Below the pieces are notes generated by a model. It was not told the origin of the DNA. It made no database searches and was given only the letters and a program-made list of their open reading frames with translations. Source: a virus. Taken from it: DNA of 44,483 bases. Location of the stretch: IMG/VR virus record IMGVR_UViG_3300034110_000469, positions 1-44,483 of that record. The stretch is one strand, 5' to 3'. Positions 14,753-22,747 of this stretch are shown piece after piece. The stretch's first letter is position 1. Every line of letters begins with the position of its first letter. Both the position numbers and the translations under genes were made by a program.

Positions 14753-14943
14753 AAGCAGTGATCGTAAACAGCCAGTTGGCCATCGTGCCAGGTAATCAAA
14801 CAGAACATTATGCGCTGATCCGTTGGTTGTCTGAAAACTCAATGCAGTACAATGATCCAGCAAGGGCTGAAAAGTGTTTCATCCGAGCAAGCGCGATCAA
14901 AATCACCCAGCCGTTGACGCTGGACCATGTGCCACCAGTATGA
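14749..14943 (+). CDS. Hypothetical protein
   Basis: 64 residues, coupled by ATGA overlaps on both sides. KAVIVNSQLAIVPGNQTEHYALIRWLSEN suggests a small alpha/beta fold. No family recognised. Confidence 0.45.
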   Translation: MKAVIVNSQLAIVPGNQTEHYALIRWLSENSMQYNDPARAEKCFIRASAIKITQPLTLDHVPPV

Positions 14944-15197
14944 GGTACATAGTCCAAGGCAGCCAGACGCAAGAACGCCTGGACTGGCTGCTGAAACTGA
15001 CCAGGATCGCCAGCGAAGACGTGATCACCGCGTTGCGTCTGCACCTGGTCACAGGGCTGGCCGAGTCGACCGCGGCGCATATTGCAGACGTGAAACTGTC
15101 GAATCTGAAACGCGCGCTGGACACGTTGAACGAAACGGCCGAAGCAGTCGAGAAAATAAAGGAAATAGATTGGCGATCTGTTCGCTCAGTTAAGTGA
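14940..15197 (+). CDS. Small HTH protein, TrfB/PapB-like
   Basis: 85 residues from the ATG at 14940, chosen for the ATGA overlap with the gene before. DVITALRLHLVTGLAESTAAHIADVKLSNLKRALDTL matches the helix-turn-helix layout of TrfB/PapB-type regulators, in which a helix-G-x-x-x-AA segment is followed by a recognition helix. It is the last gene of the early operon, just before the non-coding control region and the Mor-like gene, so a regulatory role is attractive. Confidence 0.5.
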   Translation: MRYIVQGSQTQERLDWLLKLTRIASEDVITALRLHLVTGLAESTAAHIADVKLSNLKRALDTLNETAEAVEKIKEIDWRSVRSVK

Positions 15198-15230
15198 TAA
15201 TATACATTAGGTAAATAGGAGATCGTAAAA

Positions 15231-15452
15231 TTGAAGATTAAAACACATTTTTCAACGGCGCATTTTGCCAAAGACCTACGCCCACAGCATGGCCCACAGG
15301 TTTGGCCATGGTGGCGATTGTTTTCGGTAAGCGTTGTTCGTTTGGGAGTTGCGAAGCCGCACACCGGATACAGGGCTTGGTTGTATACGCGATGGGGCGC
15401 GGCATGTTTTGACGTTTGTTTCATTCGCAAGACGAAGGCGCCGACACGCTGA
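15231..15452 (+). CDS. Possible small protein (TTG start)
   Basis: 73 residues if the TTG at 15231 is used. AGGAG lies 10 bases upstream, and an AT-rich stretch that could hold a promoter -10 precedes it. The product is basic and aromatic (HGPQVWPWWRLFSVSVVRLG) with no known motif. Weak start and composition keep this uncertain. Confidence 0.35.
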   Translation: MKIKTHFSTAHFAKDLRPQHGPQVWPWWRLFSVSVVRLGVAKPHTGYRAWLYTRWGAACFDVCFIRKTKAPTR

Positions 15453-15486
15453 CGCCAACACGCGCAAGCGCGATACCAGCATGAAG

Positions 15487-15508
15487 CCGGCCACTGAGCC
15501 GGTTTTTT
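15487..15508 (+). terminator. Rho-independent terminator at end of early region
   Basis: CCGGC-cactga-GCCGG followed by seven T residues. It would stop early transcription before the control region. Confidence 0.75.
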
Positions 15509-15520
15509 TATGCAAAAACA

Positions 15521-15793
15521 GTGCACCTGCACTTTTCAGCACTAGGTTACACTGCAACGGTACACTGTCAAAAAATCCAATGTTTTCAGAGTGCTGCCTT
15601 CTATTAGTGTATCTAGTGTATGTTATGTACTATATATTATAAAAGAAGGGAAAGGACTAAGCACACACGACGAACACCCGCGATCCCCTATATGGAAAAA
15701 TGAGCTACCAGATACACTAAGTACACTTTTCAGCGAAAATCCGTTTAAATTCAGCGCGTTATGCAGTGCACCCTATTTTTGGCAAGGTGCACT
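15521..15793. promoter_or_regulatory. Repeat-rich non-coding control region
   Basis: No convincing gene lies in 15453-15857. TACACT occurs at 15548, 15561, 15713 and 15722, and inverted (AGTGTA) at 15606 and 15615. Two of these pairs have a 9-base period and face each other about 100 bases apart. The related TGCAC occurs at 15522, 15528, 15767 and 15788. Between the facing pairs is an AT-rich stretch (TATATATTATAAAA near 15631) and an unused AAGGGAAAGGA purine tract. This looks like operator clusters around promoters, or iterons of an origin. Confidence 0.5.
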
Positions 15794-15823
15794 GGTGAAA
15801 TGGCATTTACTCAAGTAAACTGA

Positions 15824-15851
15824 CCCAGTATAGACAGTGGTCATTACTGGG
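15824..15851 (+). promoter_or_regulatory. Inverted repeat covering the Mor-like ribosome site
   Basis: CCCAGTA (15824-15830) and TACTGGG (15845-15851) are perfect 7-base arms around 14 bases. The right arm includes most of the GGGG ribosome site, 5 bases before the ATG at 15858. It could be an operator or an RNA hairpin that hides the ribosome site. Confidence 0.5.
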
Positions 15852-15857
15852 GATTAA

Positions 15858-16325
15858 ATGCGATTACCTAAAAGCGTGCAGGAAATAGCGGACGTGATCG
15901 GAAATGAACTGGCGCTGTTCCTGGTCGGTCAGCTGCCCAGGTGCGTGATCAGGGATAAACGCTATCCGAACGCGAAAACCACGCACGTGATCCTGTACGT
16001 TCCGACTGCTGGCCGTTTAGCGCCAGATCACCAACTTGTCCGGCTGCTGGGATGGCACCAGGCCGTCAGACTCTGCCAGCACTTCGGCGGCGAGATCTTA
16101 CACCCAGCCAACTGCGCAGACGTCTATCGGCAATTTCGCGACCGTTCGATCGTTCGCATGGTCCGAACCGACGGAATGGATCCTGCGCTGGTGGCTGAGT
16201 TTATGGACGTTTCGCGCCGGCACGTCAGCAACTTGCTGCGGGAAAACCCACAACAGGATCAGACGGCCGCAAACGATAACGATCGCGAATTGATAACAAC
16301 CGAAAAACTAAGGGCGAAATTTTGA
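15858..16325 (+). CDS. Mor/C-family transcription activator, probable late-gene switch
   Basis: 155 residues, close to Mu Mor. The N-terminal dimerisation part (VQEIADVIGNELALFLVGQLP) is followed by the C-terminal HTH region: CADVYRQFRDRSIVRMVRTDGMDPALVAEFMDVSRRHVSNLLRENP. In Mu, Mor turns on middle and C turns on late transcription by recruiting RNA polymerase to promoters lacking a good -35. Here it lies between the early operon and the lysis/head genes, the right place for a late switch. It overlaps the holin gene by 4 bases. Confidence 0.75.
   Translation: MRLPKSVQEIADVIGNELALFLVGQLPRCVIRDKRYPNAKTTHVILYVPTAGRLAPDHQLVRLLGWHQAVRLCQHFGGEILHPANCADVYRQFRDRSIVRMVRTDGMDPALVAEFMDVSRRHVSNLLRENPQQDQTAANDNDRELITTEKLRAKF
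16241..16260 (+). repeat. Near-copy of the interspersed 20-base repeat
   Basis: GGAAAACCCACAACAGGATC, two differences (positions 14 and 20) from the repeat found at five other sites. It is coding here, within the Mor-like C-terminus. Confidence 0.4.
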
Positions 16326-16657
16326 AAAACGAAGCTGAAAGGATGGCGATCCAGTGGGGGATCCCGCTGGCGTTGGCACTGCTGGCAGTTGGTGCGCGGC
16401 TACTCATGTCAACCGACAGACTGACATTGCTGGGCATAGCGCGCGGCGTTGTTGTCGGCCTGTTCGTCGGCAGCCTGGTCAATCTGTACCTGTCCGACAT
16501 GCCGGATCTTGGCGAAGGAACGCGCGGTGCGTTGGTCGGTGCTGCTGCAGTGCTGGCCGAAGATCTGGTGGTCATGCTGATGAAAGTCGGCAAGTACCTG
16601 CGCGAACGGCCAGAAACGATCGTGGATTTTTTCCTGAATCGAGGCGGCAAGAAATGA
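16322..16657 (+). CDS. Holin candidate (LydA-like)
   Basis: 111 residues from a TTG that overlaps the Mor-like stop; an ATG at 16343 is an alternative. Three hydrophobic segments: WGIPLALALLAVGARLLM, GIARGVVVGLFVGSLVNLYL and ALVGAAAVLAEDLVVMLM. A charged C-terminal helix follows (KVGKYLRERPETIVDFFLNR). This matches the P1 LydA-type holin layout. It would form the membrane lesion that times lysis. It is the first gene of a tight lysis cassette with endolysin and spanins downstream. Confidence 0.65.
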   Translation: MKNEAERMAIQWGIPLALALLAVGARLLMSTDRLTLLGIARGVVVGLFVGSLVNLYLSDMPDLGEGTRGALVGAAAVLAEDLVVMLMKVGKYLRERPETIVDFFLNRGGKK

Positions 16658-16956
16658 AGATAATTGATTTTTTTGGGTATGGGCTTGGTTTCCTGGCGTT
16701 GTTATTGGTGGTTTATGCGTTGCGCTGCGTATGCGTGGCCAGGAAGCACCACAAAGACCCGCGACCGTTCGCCCTACCCGTATTTAGTTTGTTGGCGTTC
16801 GCGCTGATGCAGGGCGTTCTAAGCGCGTCTGGTGCGATTTCCACACATAACGAGACACTGATCGGCACTTGGCTGGCGGTGGAATATTCACAGCTGATTT
16901 CAACAGGCTGGCTGCTGCACTATGCCAGCAAGGGCGGAAACTATGGATCACTTTGA
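16654..16956 (+). CDS. Second small membrane protein in lysis cassette
   Basis: 100 residues from the ATG overlapping the holin stop (ATGA). Membrane segments: FGYGLGFLALLLVVYALRCVCVA, FALPVFSLLAFALMQGVLSASGA and TWLAVEYSQLISTGWLLHYA. It could be a second holin or an antiholin, since paired membrane proteins before an endolysin are common. Sequence alone does not decide. It overlaps the endolysin gene by 14 bases. Confidence 0.6.
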   Translation: MKIIDFFGYGLGFLALLLVVYALRCVCVARKHHKDPRPFALPVFSLLAFALMQGVLSASGAISTHNETLIGTWLAVEYSQLISTGWLLHYASKGGNYGSL

Positions 16957-17476
16957 TTTTGCTTTATCGCTGGTGCTCAAGCACGAAGGCGGCCACGTCA
17001 ATGACAACCGCGATCCTGGCGGCGAAACGAACCTGGGGATCAGCGACCGCCGCGACGGCCGGATCGATGGCATGGCCGACATAAACGGCGACAACGTGGC
17101 AGACGTTGCGATCTCTAAGATCACCAAAGTTCAGGCCGCTGTCGTATATCGCCGCGACTATTGGAACGCCTGCAAGTGCGATCAGCTGCCTGGGCCGCTG
17201 GCCGTTTTTCTGTTCGACACAGCCGTGAACTGCGGCAATCGTGCAGCCGTTCGCATGCTGCAGCGTGCAGTCGGTGCGAATGACGACGGCGTGATCGGAC
17301 CCGCAACGATAGCCAAGTGCCTGGCAATGGCACCAGTGGCGGCAGCCAATTACATGGCGATCGAACGCATGATCCATTACCGCGCGCTGAAGACGTTCGC
17401 GACCTACGGCAAAGGCTGGACGCGTCGAGTTCAGGACGTGCTGATGAAAATCGAAACGCTGGAAGGTGCCGAATGA
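16943..17476 (+). CDS. Endolysin, glycoside hydrolase family 108
   Basis: 177 residues from the ATG at 16943, seven codons inside a longer frame. The N-terminus FDFALSLVLKHEGGHVNDNRDPGGETNLGIS carries the catalytic Glu of the GH108 EGG motif. YRRDYWNACKCDQLPGPLAVFLFDTAVNCG is also typical, and a PG_binding_3 segment (VGANDDGVIGPATIAKC) follows. It cleaves the peptidoglycan glycan chain. No signal peptide is visible, so release through the holin is expected. It shares ATGA with the spanin gene. Confidence 0.88.
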   Translation: MDHFDFALSLVLKHEGGHVNDNRDPGGETNLGISDRRDGRIDGMADINGDNVADVAISKITKVQAAVVYRRDYWNACKCDQLPGPLAVFLFDTAVNCGNRAAVRMLQRAVGANDDGVIGPATIAKCLAMAPVAAANYMAIERMIHYRALKTFATYGKGWTRRVQDVLMKIETLEGAE

Positions 17477-18000
17477 TCGGCTGGCAGCGTTGGTTCATTT
17501 TTTGTTTTGTCGTGGCTGCTGTGGTGGTCGGTGCCTGGCTTGATGGGCTGGACCATGGCCGAGCGTCAGAGGCCGAAGCCTGGGCAAAGAAGTGGGACGC
17601 GCAAGTGCTGGCCATGACGCAGGCCCACAACAGGGCGTTGCAGGCAGCACGCGACGAAGAACAGCTATTAATTAAAACGATTGAGGTCATACAAGATGAA
17701 TCGAAAAAACAGATTGATGCAGCGCGTGCTGATGCTGCTGCCGCTGACCTTGCTGCTGTCGGCCTGCATGAGCAAGCCAGACGCATGGCAGCACGTGCCA
17801 GTCAGTGCAGTGGCACTGCCACCGCTACCGACAGAGGCCAGGCAGCCAGAGCCACCGACGCCGCTGTGCTTGCCGAGTTGTTCAAGAGGGCTGACACAAC
17901 AGCGGGGCAGCTGGCTGCAGCTTATGACAGAGCAAGGGCCGCAGGGCTGACGTGTGAGCGTGCGTATGATGCGGCACGCAATGCAAGGACTGTGCCATGA
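17473..18000 (+). CDS. Rz: Inner-membrane spanin, Rz-like (DUF2514 type)
   Basis: 175 residues. One N-terminal membrane helix (WFIFCFVVAAVVVGAWLDGLDHG) is followed by a long Ala-rich coiled coil (AEAWAKKWDAQVLAMTQAHNRALQAARDEEQLL) and a helical tail with two Cys. With the lipoprotein nested inside it, it would fuse inner and outer membranes in the last step of lysis, which implies a Gram-negative host. Confidence 0.8.
   Translation: MIGWQRWFIFCFVVAAVVVGAWLDGLDHGRASEAEAWAKKWDAQVLAMTQAHNRALQAARDEEQLLIKTIEVIQDESKKQIDAARADAAAADLAAVGLHEQARRMAARASQCSGTATATDRGQAARATDAAVLAELFKRADTTAGQLAAAYDRARAAGLTCERAYDAARNARTVP
17696..17950 (+). CDS. Rz1: Outer-membrane spanin lipoprotein, Rz1-like, nested in Rz
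   Basis: 84 residues in another frame wholly inside the Rz-like gene. MNRKNRLMQRVLMLLPLTLLLSACMSKPD is cut here only for reading: a basic start, hydrophobic core and LLSAC lipobox. A Pro-rich body follows (PLPTEARQPEPPTPLC). A GAGG lies 10 bases before the ATG at 17696. The nested arrangement is as in lambda. An upstream TTG at 17681 is an alternative start. Confidence 0.75.
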   Translation: MNRKNRLMQRVLMLLPLTLLLSACMSKPDAWQHVPVSAVALPPLPTEARQPEPPTPLCLPSCSRGLTQQRGSWLQLMTEQGPQG

Positions 18001-18151
18001 TGCGCGGTCGAGTGGTCGACCAGCGAGGGCAAAAGGTACTCCCTGCGACCGGACGGCCTGCGGGGGCATGACCTCCGCAGAAAACGCGTTGTGCGTGAAA
18101 ATTTGAAATCGGTTTTATCATTATAAAAAAAATTCCTAAGCGAAAAAATAA
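18001..18151 (+). promoter_or_regulatory. Intergenic region before the head genes
   Basis: It holds a near-perfect hairpin (CTGCGGGGG ... CCTCCGCAG, about 18059-18081) without a T-run, then an AT-rich stretch (TTTTATCATTATAAAAAAAA) upstream of terS. This is a plausible late promoter for an activator-dependent system, but no clear -35 is visible. Confidence 0.35.
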
Positions 18152-18667
18152 ATGACAACGAGCAAGGGCAAAGGCCAGGTATTAAACCGCGGGGATCTAG
18201 CTGAAACATTCGGCGTAAGTTCGCCCACGATCGACAGCTGGATCCGTGCCGGCTGTCCTATAATTTCCAAGGGCGGCCGCGGCGTTGCTGCGTCATTCAA
18301 CAGCGCTGACGTTGCCAATTGGCTGCGCACCAAAGCGCGCGACGAAGGCGCAGGCACAGCGAAGGCCGACGAATCGGAATTGAAGCGCCGCAAGCTGGCA
18401 GCCGAAACCGGCCTGGCCGAACTGGAACTGGCCCAGGCGCGTGAACTGGTGGCACCGCTGGACCAGGTCGAACGGATGGTGGCGCGTGCGTTCGCCGAAG
18501 TTCGCGCCGGTATGCGGAACATTCCCAGCCGCGTGGTTTCAACCCTGATCGGCGAAACCAACGAACGCACCTTCAAACAAGTGTTGATGGAAGAAATCGA
18601 CCAGGTGCTGGAAGCGCTGAGCAACGCGGATCTGGCCGAAGACGAGGCCGATCCAGATGCAGACTGA
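18152..18667 (+). CDS. terS: Terminase small subunit, Nu1-like
   Basis: 171 residues. The N-terminal winged HTH (VLNRGDLAETFGVSSPTIDSWIRAGCPIISKG) matches lambda Nu1. A helical region (ELKRRKLAAETGLAELELAQARELVAPLDQVERM) and an acidic C-terminus (ADLAEDEADPDAD) follow. It recognises the packaging site and recruits the large subunit. It overlaps terL by 11 bases. Homology to lambda Nu1 suggests cos-type packaging, but no cos site was identified. Confidence 0.85.
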   Translation: MTTSKGKGQVLNRGDLAETFGVSSPTIDSWIRAGCPIISKGGRGVAASFNSADVANWLRTKARDEGAGTAKADESELKRRKLAAETGLAELELAQARELVAPLDQVERMVARAFAEVRAGMRNIPSRVVSTLIGETNERTFKQVLMEEIDQVLEALSNADLAEDEADPDAD

Positions 18668-20672
18668 TCGGCTATCCAATGCGGCCGGCGTTGTCGCCGC
18701 GATCCGCGGGGCGCAGCAGCAGCTGAAACCGCCGCCAGACATGGCGCCCAGTGAATGGGCCGAAGCCAACATAAGGATCCCAGCTGGCAACGCCGTACCA
18801 GGCAAACTTCGCCTGGCCAACGCGCCTTATCAGCGCGAACCAATGGATCAGCTGGTAAACCCTGACTGCTACCGCGTGACGCTGATGTGGGGCGCGCAGG
18901 TCGGCAAAACCATGCTGGCGCTGATCGTCCAAGCGTATTCGATCGCCATGTCACCGCGTAGTCAAATGATGATGCAGCCAAGCCAGGACGACTTGCGCAC
19001 CTGGCTGGAAACTAAATTCAATCCGCTGGTGGAGGAAACGCCAGCTGTCGCCAAATGCGTGGCCAAGGCGCGCGGCCGCGACGGCGTGAACAACCAAAAA
19101 ATGAAGTCATACCCTGGCGGGTTTATGATGTTCGCGTGGTCCGGTTCGCCCAAAACGATGCGCGGCCGCTCTGCACCGCTGATCGTCTGTGACGAGGTGG
19201 ACGGCTACGAGCGGACCAGCGAAGGGCACCCAGTCGGCCTGTTGTGGCAGCGTTCTGCCACGTTCGGCGATCAGCGTTTCCTGCTGGAAATCAGCACGCC
19301 GACGATCAAAGATGAAAGCTATATCGAAAAAGCGTTTCAGATGGGCGACGAACGGCATTTTTATGTCGAGTGCCCACACTGCGAAGTTGCCGATCGCCTG
19401 CAGTGGCAGAACGTATTCTGGACCGGCCGCTGCGATACTGACGACGAAAACAAGGCGGCGATCGACAGCCACCTGCCTGCGTCTGCCGCGTACCATTGCC
19501 CACACTGCGGCGCAGCCTGGAACGACGGCGAACGGATCCGCGCGATACGCGAAGCTGAAAGCAAAGGGCACGGCTGGAAAGCCAGTAAACCGTTCGACGG
19601 TCACGCAAGTTATCACTTAAGTGAGCTATATTCGACGTTCAGAACCATACCAGCGATCGTTCGCGACTATGTGGACAAGCTGAAAACCGACGATCTGCAG
19701 ACGTTTTACAACGTCAGTTTGTCGCAAACCTGGGAAGAAGAAGGCGAGAAAATCGACGCAGACAGCCTGTTTGCGCGCGCCAAGAATTCGGAACCATACC
19801 GCGCAGAAGTGCCAGCCGGCGGTTTGTACCTGACAGCCGGCATAGACATGCAGATGGACCGCCTAGAATGCGAGGTGGTCGCCTGGGGCTTGCACGAACA
19901 AAGCTGGTCAATCGGTTATTATGTTTTATGGGGCGACCCGCTGCAGGGCGACGTCTGGAACGACTTAGACGATCTGCTGGCCGGCACGTACCTACACGAA
20001 AGCGGCGCGGTTATGCCGATCAGTGCTGCCTGTTTAGATACCGGCGGGACTGACGGTTATACCCAGGCCGCCTATGAATACGGCAAAGGGAAAACCGGCC
20101 GGCGCCTGTTCCTGATCAAAGGCGTTGGCGGCTGGGGCCGTCCGATCGTTGAGAAGCCGCAGCGCAAGCAAAGCGGGAAAAACGCGCGCAAAGTCGACCT
20201 GTTCCTGGTCGGCACCGACGAAGCAAAGCTGATCGTCATGCGCCGGCTGGCCAACCAAGCGATCGGGCCAGGTTACTGCCATTTCCCGAACGACAGAGAT
20301 CAGGAGTATTTCAAACAGCTGACCGCTGAAAAGCTGATGACCCGCTACATTAAAGGGCAGCCGATCCGCGAGTGGCACAAGCCAGATCGCGCGCGAAATG
20401 AGGCACTAGACTGCCGATCGTATGCGCTGGCGGCGCTGAAAATCATGCAGCCGTCATTCAAACGACTGGCAGAACGTTACAAAGACGACGAAACAACCCA
20501 AAAACCGGAGATCAAGACCGTGAAAACAGTGAGAAAACCAGCCGAAAAACCTGCGGAAATCCCACAAGAGGAAGGCAAACAGGACGCAGAACAGACTAAG
20601 CCAATTATTAAACGCACCAGCGCGGCAGCGAAAGCGCGCAAAGGGCGCAAATCATGGGCGAGTAACTGGTGA
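18657..20672 (+). CDS. terL: Terminase large subunit, GpA family
   Basis: 671 residues. PSEWAEANIRIPAGNAVPGKLRLANAPYQREPMDQL is the GpA opening. Walker A is WGAQVGKT (78-85), Walker B LIVCDEVD (about 175), followed by the nuclease domain starting near YLTAGIDMQMDRLECEVVAWG with its catalytic Asp. Two CxxC pairs (CPHC) around 240-285 suggest a zinc site. It pumps DNA into proheads and cuts it. The C-terminal tail is Lys/Pro-rich and contains one copy of the interspersed repeat (EIPQEEG). Confidence 0.92.
   Translation: MQTDRLSNAAGVVAAIRGAQQQLKPPPDMAPSEWAEANIRIPAGNAVPGKLRLANAPYQREPMDQLVNPDCYRVTLMWGAQVGKTMLALIVQAYSIAMSPRSQMMMQPSQDDLRTWLETKFNPLVEETPAVAKCVAKARGRDGVNNQKMKSYPGGFMMFAWSGSPKTMRGRSAPLIVCDEVDGYERTSEGHPVGLLWQRSATFGDQRFLLEISTPTIKDESYIEKAFQMGDERHFYVECPHCEVADRLQWQNVFWTGRCDTDDENKAAIDSHLPASAAYHCPHCGAAWNDGERIRAIREAESKGHGWKASKPFDGHASYHLSELYSTFRTIPAIVRDYVDKLKTDDLQTFYNVSLSQTWEEEGEKIDADSLFARAKNSEPYRAEVPAGGLYLTAGIDMQMDRLECEVVAWGLHEQSWSIGYYVLWGDPLQGDVWNDLDDLLAGTYLHESGAVMPISAACLDTGGTDGYTQAAYEYGKGKTGRRLFLIKGVGGWGRPIVEKPQRKQSGKNARKVDLFLVGTDEAKLIVMRRLANQAIGPGYCHFPNDRDQEYFKQLTAEKLMTRYIKGQPIREWHKPDRARNEALDCRSYALAALKIMQPSFKRLAERYKDDETTQKPEIKTVKTVRKPAEKPAEIPQEEGKQDAEQTKPIIKRTSAAAKARKGRKSWASNW
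20555..20574 (+). repeat. Interspersed 20-base repeat, copy in terL
   Basis: GGAAATCCCACAAGAGGAAG, coding here as EIPQEE near the TerL C-terminus. Confidence 0.7.
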
Positions 20673-21199
20673 TATTACCCGATAAAATCAGCGCAGGGCT
20701 GACGTTTAGCCAGTTGATCACGCTGACCGCATACCAGGCACCAGCCTGGACACTGACGGCAGCGCTGCGCGGTCCTGCAGTAATCAATTTAACGGCCACA
20801 GCCGAAGGCACCCAGCACCGTTTCGCGGCTAATGCAGCAACGACAACGAACTGGGCGCCTGGCGTTTACTGGTACACCGTGCGCGCCACTGACGGCGTGG
20901 AAACGGTCGAAGTCGAGGCAGGGCAGCTGACTATTGCGCCAGATCTGTCTGCAGCTGGTGAGAATTACGACGGCCGCACGCACGCGCAGCGATCGCTGGC
21001 AGCCATTGAGGCGGTGATCGAGAAACGCGCGACGATGGATCAAGAGCGTTACCGCATAAACAACCGCGAACTATACCGCACGCCGATCGCTGACTTGCTG
21101 AAACTTCGCGACGTTTACCGCGCAGAGGTTCGCCAGGAGAATGCCGCGGCACGTGGGAAAAATTTATTCGGCGGCACTGTCCGCGTAAGGCTGCGCTAA
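20669..21199 (+). CDS. Head protein, probable head-completion/joining
   Basis: 176 residues, GTG start overlapping the terL stop. The N-terminal half is beta-rich and Ig-like (TLTAYQAPAWTLTAALRGPAVINL ... VYWYTVRATDGVETVEVEAG). The C-terminal half (RSLAAIEAVIEKRATMDQERYRINNRELYRTPIADLLKLRDVYRAEV) is helical and resembles gpW-type joining proteins. Its place between terminase and portal supports a head role. The exact function is inferred. Confidence 0.55.
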   Translation: MILPDKISAGLTFSQLITLTAYQAPAWTLTAALRGPAVINLTATAEGTQHRFAANAATTTNWAPGVYWYTVRATDGVETVEVEAGQLTIAPDLSAAGENYDGRTHAQRSLAAIEAVIEKRATMDQERYRINNRELYRTPIADLLKLRDVYRAEVRQENAAARGKNLFGGTVRVRLR

Positions 21200-22747
21200 G
21201 TGTTTAATTTTTTCAAACGATCAACACCAGAGACAGCCGCGCCGGTTGAAAAGACCGCGCGCCGGCCGTTTATGCGCCAAGCAATGGCGCGCATGTTCAC
21301 GTCTGCCGAAGACAGCCGGCTGACGTCGGGCTGGGGCGGCACACCGCTGACCGCGGATCAGATCGTAGATCGGAATCAGCGCGTCCTGGTGGCGCGTTCG
21401 CGCGAACAGTCTGCAAATAACGATTACGGTCGATCATTCCTTCGAATGGCGCGGCAGAACATTGTCGGCCACCAGGGCGTCCAGCTGCAAGCGCAGAGCA
21501 CGGACGAAAAAGGAAAACTGGACACACTCGCCAACCAGGCGATCGAAAAAACCTGGGCGGAATGGACAAAAAAGCAGAATTGCGACGTTACCGGCAAAAT
21601 GTCCTGGCGTTCAATACAGGCAGCTTGCGTTAATAGTGCAGCCAAGGACGGCGAATTTATGCTGCGGCTGATCTTCGGCCGTGACGCTGGCCCGTTCGGT
21701 TTCGCGGTTCAGATCTTGGATCCGCAGCGCTGTGACGTCGGCATGAACGACAAAAACCTGCGCGGTGGTGAATTCATTCGCCATGGGATCCGGTTCAATC
21801 GTTACGGCCGGCCGTTGTCGTATTTTTTCAGCACTGTTGACGAAACGGAATCGACATACAGCCACGGCGGCAAAAATTACGTTGAAGTGCCAGCCGATCA
21901 GATCGTGCACGGGTTTTTGTCTGACATGGTCGGGCAGAAACGCGGCCTGCCATGGATGGCAACCGCTCTTTTCCGTATGCGCCAGCTGGCTGCGATGGAA
22001 GAAGCCGCGATCGTGAATGCGCGCGCTGGTGCCAATAAGCTGGGTTTCATTAAGTGGAAAGACGGTTTCGGGCCAGAAATGGACGACGGCGAAGAACTGC
22101 TGGTGGACAGCCAGCCAGGTGAATGGCAGGTGCTGCCAGAGGGCGCCGAAGTTCAAGAGACAAACCCGAACTACCCGAACGGCGAATTCGAACCGTTTAT
22201 GAAACGCGCGCTGCGCAGCATGTCTGCAGGTTTCGGCGTTTTATACAACAACTTATCCAGCGACCTGGAAGGCGTGAATTTCTCAAGCATCCGGCAAGGT
22301 ACGCTGGACGAACGCGAGCACTGGAAAGATCTGCAGGAATGGCTGATCGAACAGCTGGTGCAGCCGGTTTTCGAAGCCTGGCTGCCTCGCATGCTGCTGG
22401 CTGGACGGATCCAGGTTAAGGGCCGACCGCTGCGCGCTGAACGGATCGATCGTTATAGCGTCGTGACGTGGCAGGCACGCCGCTGGCAGTGGATTGATCC
22501 GCGTGCAGATGTGCAGTCAGCCGTTGACAGCAAAAACAACATGCTGACCAGCGCGGGGCGAATTATTCGCGAACAGGGACAGGATCCGCAGACCGTTTGG
22601 GCAGAAGCAGCGCGCGACGTGCGAGCGATGATCGACGCGTATGTGGCTGAGGGGCTTAGCAAGGAAGAAGCGACAGAACTGGTCATGCTGAGCATGGGAA
22701 AACAGCCGGCAAAACCGGCGCCAACTGGACCGAAAAATGAAAATTGA
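21200..22747 (+). CDS. Portal protein, lambda B family
   Basis: 515 residues, GTG start directly after the preceding stop. It contains the family blocks RSREQSANNDYGRSFLRMARQNIVGHQGVQLQ, DGEFMLRLIFGRD, IRHGIRFNRYGRPLSYFF, DQIVHGFLSDMVGQKRGLPWM and MSAGFGVLYNNLSSDLEGVNFSS. It forms the dodecameric channel for DNA at the head vertex. Length is near lambda B. It overlaps the protease-capsid gene by 11 bases. Confidence 0.9.
   Translation: MFNFFKRSTPETAAPVEKTARRPFMRQAMARMFTSAEDSRLTSGWGGTPLTADQIVDRNQRVLVARSREQSANNDYGRSFLRMARQNIVGHQGVQLQAQSTDEKGKLDTLANQAIEKTWAEWTKKQNCDVTGKMSWRSIQAACVNSAAKDGEFMLRLIFGRDAGPFGFAVQILDPQRCDVGMNDKNLRGGEFIRHGIRFNRYGRPLSYFFSTVDETESTYSHGGKNYVEVPADQIVHGFLSDMVGQKRGLPWMATALFRMRQLAAMEEAAIVNARAGANKLGFIKWKDGFGPEMDDGEELLVDSQPGEWQVLPEGAEVQETNPNYPNGEFEPFMKRALRSMSAGFGVLYNNLSSDLEGVNFSSIRQGTLDEREHWKDLQEWLIEQLVQPVFEAWLPRMLLAGRIQVKGRPLRAERIDRYSVVTWQARRWQWIDPRADVQSAVDSKNNMLTSAGRIIREQGQDPQTVWAEAARDVRAMIDAYVAEGLSKEEATELVMLSMGKQPAKPAPTGPKNEN

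Noticed and set aside
15591-15818. 75-residue frame from a GTG in the control region
   Set aside because: No ribosome site before the GTG, and the purine-rich tract at about 15642-15655 has no start codon after it; the operator-like repeats better explain the region.
17997-18071. 24-residue frame overlapping the Rz stop (ATGATG)
   Set aside because: Too short and without motif; could be translated by coupling but cannot be supported.
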